A stretch of 8,136 nucleotides of DNA from an uncultured Pseudomonadota bacterium (GTDB taxonomy: Bacteria > Pseudomonadota > Alphaproteobacteria > Rs-D84), in NCBI GenBank assembly GCA_947165335.1, contig CAMVAB010000038.1:1-8136 (forward strand). Reading direction: 5' to 3'. The position numbers and the translations under genes were made by a program. A model generated the notes under the pieces. The model was given only the letters and a program-made list of their open reading frames with translations. It was not told the origin of the DNA and did not search any database. Position 1 is the first letter of the stretch, and the number at the start of each line of letters is the position of its first letter. Below, in pieces: positions 6,073 through 8,136 of the stretch.

Positions 6073-6303
6073 GTGCCGAATGTAATGCAACAATTGTTTG
6101 TTATGAATATTGAATCTTTGCTGCGCGAATACGCGGCATATCGTGCTTTTAACAAATCAGATTGTGTAATAAATATGCGTATTCCACATCAAATATTGGA
6201 AAAAATCAAAGAATTAGCCGACGCACAACATGTACCCTATCAATCGTTGATATCGTCGGTATTGTTTTCTTTGGCTAATATAGATGAATCAAAAAAGGAT
6301 TAA
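6073..6303 (+). CDS. Ribbon-helix-helix protein (CopG/BrnA-type antitoxin or repressor)
   Basis: The 76-aa product starts at GTG with AGGAG 7 nt upstream. Its centre reads as a ribbon-helix-helix DNA-binding unit: beta-strand VINMRIP (32-38), helix ILEKIKELADAQ (41-52), turn at Val54-Pro55, and helix YQSLISSVLFSLANI (56-70). The (V)PYQSLI(x)SVL pattern is characteristic of CopG-family antitoxins of the BrnA/HigA-like RHH group, which dimerise and repress their own promoter. The first ~30 residues are an extra segment of no clear function. The usual partner, a BrnT or RelE-like toxin of about 90 aa, is absent on either side. Instead a 303-aa DinD-like gene begins 3 bp downstream with its own ribosome site. 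Palindromes cover its promoter, consistent with autoregulation. The fold is well supported; antitoxin activity is inference, and it could simply be a repressor of the downstream gene. Confidence 0.75.
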   Translation: MPNVMQQLFVMNIESLLREYAAYRAFNKSDCVINMRIPHQILEKIKELADAQHVPYQSLISSVLFSLANIDESKKD

Positions 6304-6306
6304 AAA

Positions 6307-7218
6307 ATGAATCCAAAATTCTTTCCTTCTAGATCAGAAGTTATTTACCAGGCCTTAAATCAGAGAAGTCATCAAGATAAAAATCTTTTTTCCGAAAACA
6401 AACAACCACGTTATTGGAATCTGTCTGATTTAGCATTGTTGTACCCTACTTTCTTTAATATGAAATCACCTGTTTCGGCTGGAATGATAAAACAGATAAA
6501 TAAAAATGTTTTAGATCATATACCTGAATTTATAGATATAACCCCGGAACCGATTCATGTCTTGAACGAAAAAGAAACGTATAATGTCTATGATAAAGAC
6601 ACAAAAGAATTAAAAACCGTTAAAAATGGAACAAATCAAAAATTAACACGCGTTGCATGCGAATATTTGTTCAGACAATGCAAAGGTGCAGCTTTTGAAC
6701 AGGCCTATTTTATGTTTCCACATAAAAGTGTTGCTGAACTAGATAAAATAACAGAAACTATAAATTTTGAACGTATTCGCGACCAAGTCGCCGCTTCAAG
6801 TAACATCTTGTCTGCAATCATAAACCGTTCTCGCGGTGCAAAAAACTTCTCGTTCGGTGAAATATGGTCTGCTATGTGGCGTGCGTTTTATTATGTCAAA
6901 GACATGGAAGATTTACGAATAAGATATAACATTAAAAAATCACCGCTGGATTATATGAAAACTCGAACACTGATATACGTAAACGGTTTATTACAAGAAA
7001 TCATTTTAAAATTCTGTAATGACAATTATGTCCATGTAGACGAAATCAAAAATTTTGCAATAACAAAAATGCAACTGGCGCGCGCCCATTTTATCAGATA
7101 TGGTTCAACCCCAGAAGAACAGTTATTGGAAAAAAGTTCGTATCATACCATTGAAAAAATTCGTGATGCCCGTATTAAATTCTGGCAAGAACAATTTCCA
7201 ATATCTTTACAAAGATAA
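6307..7218 (+). CDS. Uncharacterised 303-aa protein with remote DinD-like features
   Basis: No signal peptide or membrane segment is visible, so it is cytoplasmic. I cannot place it firmly. The order of short motifs recalls DinD (DNA-damage-inducible protein D, E. coli 274 aa, an inhibitor of RecA strand exchange) and related BRO-like phage proteins. The N-terminal RYWNLSDL (35-42) resembles YW-A-DL. KLTRVACEYLFR plus FEQAYFMF (112-137) resembles LSRYACYL...LGQTYFA. RYNIKKSPLDYM (206-217) resembles KGLKKS..ILDHM. The late YGSTPEEQLL (265-274) resembles GGTMPE-LP. The match is by eye and weak. A Gly/Arg-rich turn INRSRGAKNF (172-181) precedes an aromatic helix. It starts 3 bp after the RHH gene with AAGGA 7 nt upstream, so the two are one operon, ended by a strong terminator. 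A toxin, a RecA modulator or a phage-derived antirepressor are all open. Confidence 0.7.
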   Translation: MNPKFFPSRSEVIYQALNQRSHQDKNLFSENKQPRYWNLSDLALLYPTFFNMKSPVSAGMIKQINKNVLDHIPEFIDITPEPIHVLNEKETYNVYDKDTKELKTVKNGTNQKLTRVACEYLFRQCKGAAFEQAYFMFPHKSVAELDKITETINFERIRDQVAASSNILSAIINRSRGAKNFSFGEIWSAMWRAFYYVKDMEDLRIRYNIKKSPLDYMKTRTLIYVNGLLQEIILKFCNDNYVHVDEIKNFAITKMQLARAHFIRYGSTPEEQLLEKSSYHTIEKIRDARIKFWQEQFPISLQR

Positions 7219-7247
7219 AAAATACCGTCCAAATCGGACGGTATTTT
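7219..7247. terminator. Bidirectional intrinsic terminator
   Basis: A perfect 12-bp stem (7219-7230 with 7236-7247, core TACCGTCC/GGACGGTA) closes a 5-nt loop. T-rich tracts follow on both strands. It sits immediately after the stop of the DinD-like gene and 15 bp from the stop of the VirB2-like gene on the other strand, so it can end both transcripts. Confidence 0.92.
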
Positions 7248-7261
7248 AATTTTTATTTATT

Positions 7262-7630
7262 TTACCATGCACCAGTAATAATTTCTTTACAACCGATTGA
7301 TTGTTGACCGGCAGCACTTAACAAGAACGAAAGCACTAAACCAATTATGAACAACAATGTAAATCCAACCAACAAACCGATACCTTTCTTTTTAACATCT
7401 TCGACAGAAAATCCTTTGTCGCCGCCAGCATTTTTAATGTAATCCCATGCCCAACCGGCAATATAAAATGCGGCACCAACGAAAGCCAAAGTTCTTAAAA
7501 GACTGAACACGCCTTTTAAACGAATAATTAAATTGCACATATCATTGTTTGCGGCAGTTGCAGCAAAAGCAGGAACAGATGCCATAACGGCAATCAGCGC
7601 AAAATTGATTTTATTCATAATTTTTTTCAT
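7262..7630 (-). CDS. VirB2/TrbC-like small two-helix membrane protein (candidate pilin)
   Basis: The 122-aa product begins with a signal peptide (MKKIMNKINFALIAVMASVP, then AFA; cleavage near 23-26). The mature ~97 residues carry two hydrophobic helices, about 42-66 (SLLRTLAFVGAAFYIAGW) and about 84-107 (IGLLVGFTLLFIIGLVLSFLL), joined by a short charged Gly-containing loop (KNAGGDKGFSVEDVKKK). This is the topology of VirB2/TrbC pilin subunits of type IV secretion systems. The family is poorly conserved, so the call rests on topology and size. Cys32 and Cys114 lie just outside the helices, at opposite ends of the mature chain, and could form a disulfide. The ATG at 7630 has a perfect AAGGAG 7 nt upstream. 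A TTG start at 7717 would begin inside the preceding terminator and is rejected. It is a single-gene unit with its own promoter and a shared terminator; no other VirB gene is visible. A generic small membrane protein is the alternative. Confidence 0.8.
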   Translation of the reverse strand: MKKIMNKINFALIAVMASVPAFAATAANNDMCNLIIRLKGVFSLLRTLAFVGAAFYIAGWAWDYIKNAGGDKGFSVEDVKKKGIGLLVGFTLLFIIGLVLSFLLSAAGQQSIGCKEIITGAW

Positions 7631-7637
7631 ATAAAAA

Positions 7638-7643
7638 CTCCTT
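7638..7643 (-). promoter_or_regulatory. Ribosome binding site of the VirB2-like gene
   Basis: The minus strand reads AAGGAG, full complementarity to the 16S tail, 7 nt before the ATG at 7630. It fixes the start and suggests strong translation. Confidence 0.85.
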
Positions 7644-7655
7644 TTCTTTCTTTGT

Positions 7656-7684
7656 ATTTTATCATAAAAAACACTAATAAACAA
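7656..7684 (-). promoter_or_regulatory. Promoter of the VirB2-like gene
   Basis: On the minus strand TTGTTT (7684-7679), a 17-bp spacer and TAAAAT (7661-7656) preceded by TGA (extended -10). The start is expected near 7649, giving a leader of about 19 nt. The 12-mer TTATGATAAAAT is identical to that at the outer-membrane barrel promoter (1171-1182). Confidence 0.65.
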
Positions 7685-7686
7685 AT

Positions 7687-7715
7687 AAAAAAAGCGCCAC
7701 AAACATATGTGACGC
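7687..7715 (-). terminator. Intrinsic terminator of the lipoprotein gene
   Basis: On the minus strand GCGTCACA (7715-7708) pairs with TGTGGCGC (7701-7694) around a 6-nt loop, with one G-U pair, followed by seven Ts (7693-7687). On the plus strand the same position is a C-A mismatch with a poorer T-tract, so it is directional. It separates the lipoprotein transcript from the VirB2-like unit. Confidence 0.88.
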
Positions 7716-7738
7716 ATTTTATGTTTTTCAACAGATAA

Positions 7739-8110
7739 TTATCCGTTATATGAAGGAACGACAATATATCTATTTTTCAAAACCTGTTTTTTACCACATT
7801 TGTTGCAACCGCATTTTTTTACTGGTTTTTCTTCAACAAATACAGGAACAATTGCTTTTCTGTCATTGCGTTCTGAATAGCCGAAAGTGTCACTCATGTA
7901 CAAATCTTCGCATTTTACATTACGATAAACGATTTTCTTAGCGTCTTTCAAAGAACGAATTTCATTGTTAAATTTTTGGCCTGCTTCGTCATAGTAATAT
8001 ATGCAATCTTTACCTTTTTGACGATAACGAACGTCTGTTTTATAGTAATCATAGCCAGAACATCCAGCCAACAAAGTTAAACCAAGTACGGACAAAATAA
8101 CTTTTTTCAT
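7739..8110 (-). CDS. Small Cys-rich lipoprotein of unknown function
   Basis: The 123-aa product has a textbook lipoprotein signal: MKK, the hydrophobic VILSVLGLTL, then the lipobox LAGC with Cys17 as the acylated residue. Ser18 at +2 predicts Lol sorting to the outer membrane rather than retention in the inner membrane. The mature part is rich in Tyr and Lys (YDYYKTDVRYR, IYYY) and has Cys36 and Cys67 well apart. Near the C-terminus is a tight cluster KKCGCNKCGKK (Cys100, 102, 105) that looks like half a metal-binding knuckle. It ends in a short hydrophobic tail RYIVVPSYNG. I do not recognise a family. The ATG has AAGGA 6 nt upstream. A terminator follows, so it is not in the same transcript as the VirB2-like gene, although both are on the same strand. 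A VirB7-like T4SS role is only a guess from proximity. Confidence 0.8.
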   Translation of the reverse strand: MKKVILSVLGLTLLAGCSGYDYYKTDVRYRQKGKDCIYYYDEAGQKFNNEIRSLKDAKKIVYRNVKCEDLYMSDTFGYSERNDRKAIVPVFVEEKPVKKCGCNKCGKKQVLKNRYIVVPSYNG

Positions 8111-8136
8111 ATTATTTCCTTATTCTTTTAAAACTC

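Noticed and set aside
7631..7717. TTG start adding 29 residues to the VirB2-like protein
   Set aside because: The extension runs through the upstream terminator and the promoter; the ATG at 7630 has AAGGAG at the ideal distance.
1..8136. tRNA, rRNA, CRISPR array, insertion sequence
   Set aside because: No tRNA-like cloverleaf, rRNA stretch, regular repeat-spacer array or transposase-like frame was recognised on either strand.

Overview
The window looks like chromosomal DNA from an AT-rich, Gram-negative alphaproteobacterium. It encodes an outer-membrane beta-barrel, TolB and a Lol-type lipoprotein, which all require an outer membrane. The gene order ftsE-ftsX-(DUF218)-plsC is one I know from alphaproteobacteria. 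Low GC, very short intergenic gaps and one-base gene overlaps suggest a streamlined, possibly host-associated lineage. The exact taxon is inference; nothing here fixes a genus.

Layout. (1) 1-1140, minus strand: an outer-membrane beta-barrel gene followed 18 bp later by a secreted Thr/Ala-rich protein that runs off the left edge. (2) 1141-1284: a divergent promoter region. (3) 1285-4129, plus strand: a tight envelope operon, ftsE, ftsX, a DUF218/YdcF-like gene and a plsC-like acyltransferase, joined by TAATG overlaps or abutting codons. (4) 4134-5869, minus strand, converging on plsC with a 4-bp gap: tolB and a secreted SNase-like nuclease coupled by another TAATG. (5) 5870-6072: a divergent regulatory region with a tolB promoter, a (TAA)5 repeat and a near-consensus promoter covered by inverted repeats. 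(6) 6073-7218, plus strand: a two-gene cassette, a ribbon-helix-helix (CopG/BrnA-type) protein and a 303-aa protein with remote DinD-like features, closed by a strong bidirectional terminator. (7) 7262-8110, minus strand: two single-gene units, a VirB2/TrbC-like two-helix membrane protein with its own promoter, and a Cys-rich lipoprotein with its own terminator.

Most of the window serves the envelope. FtsEX controls septal peptidoglycan hydrolysis, PlsC makes phosphatidic acid, DUF218 proteins are linked to envelope polymer metabolism, and TolB belongs to the Tol-Pal system that constricts the outer membrane. The likeliest undescribed element is the RHH plus DinD-like cassette: it has its own promoter, operator-like palindromes and terminator, but no conventional small toxin gene. 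Four of the five predicted promoters carry an extended -10 (TGn before the hexamer). The ftsE promoter lacks it and seems to make an essentially leaderless mRNA.
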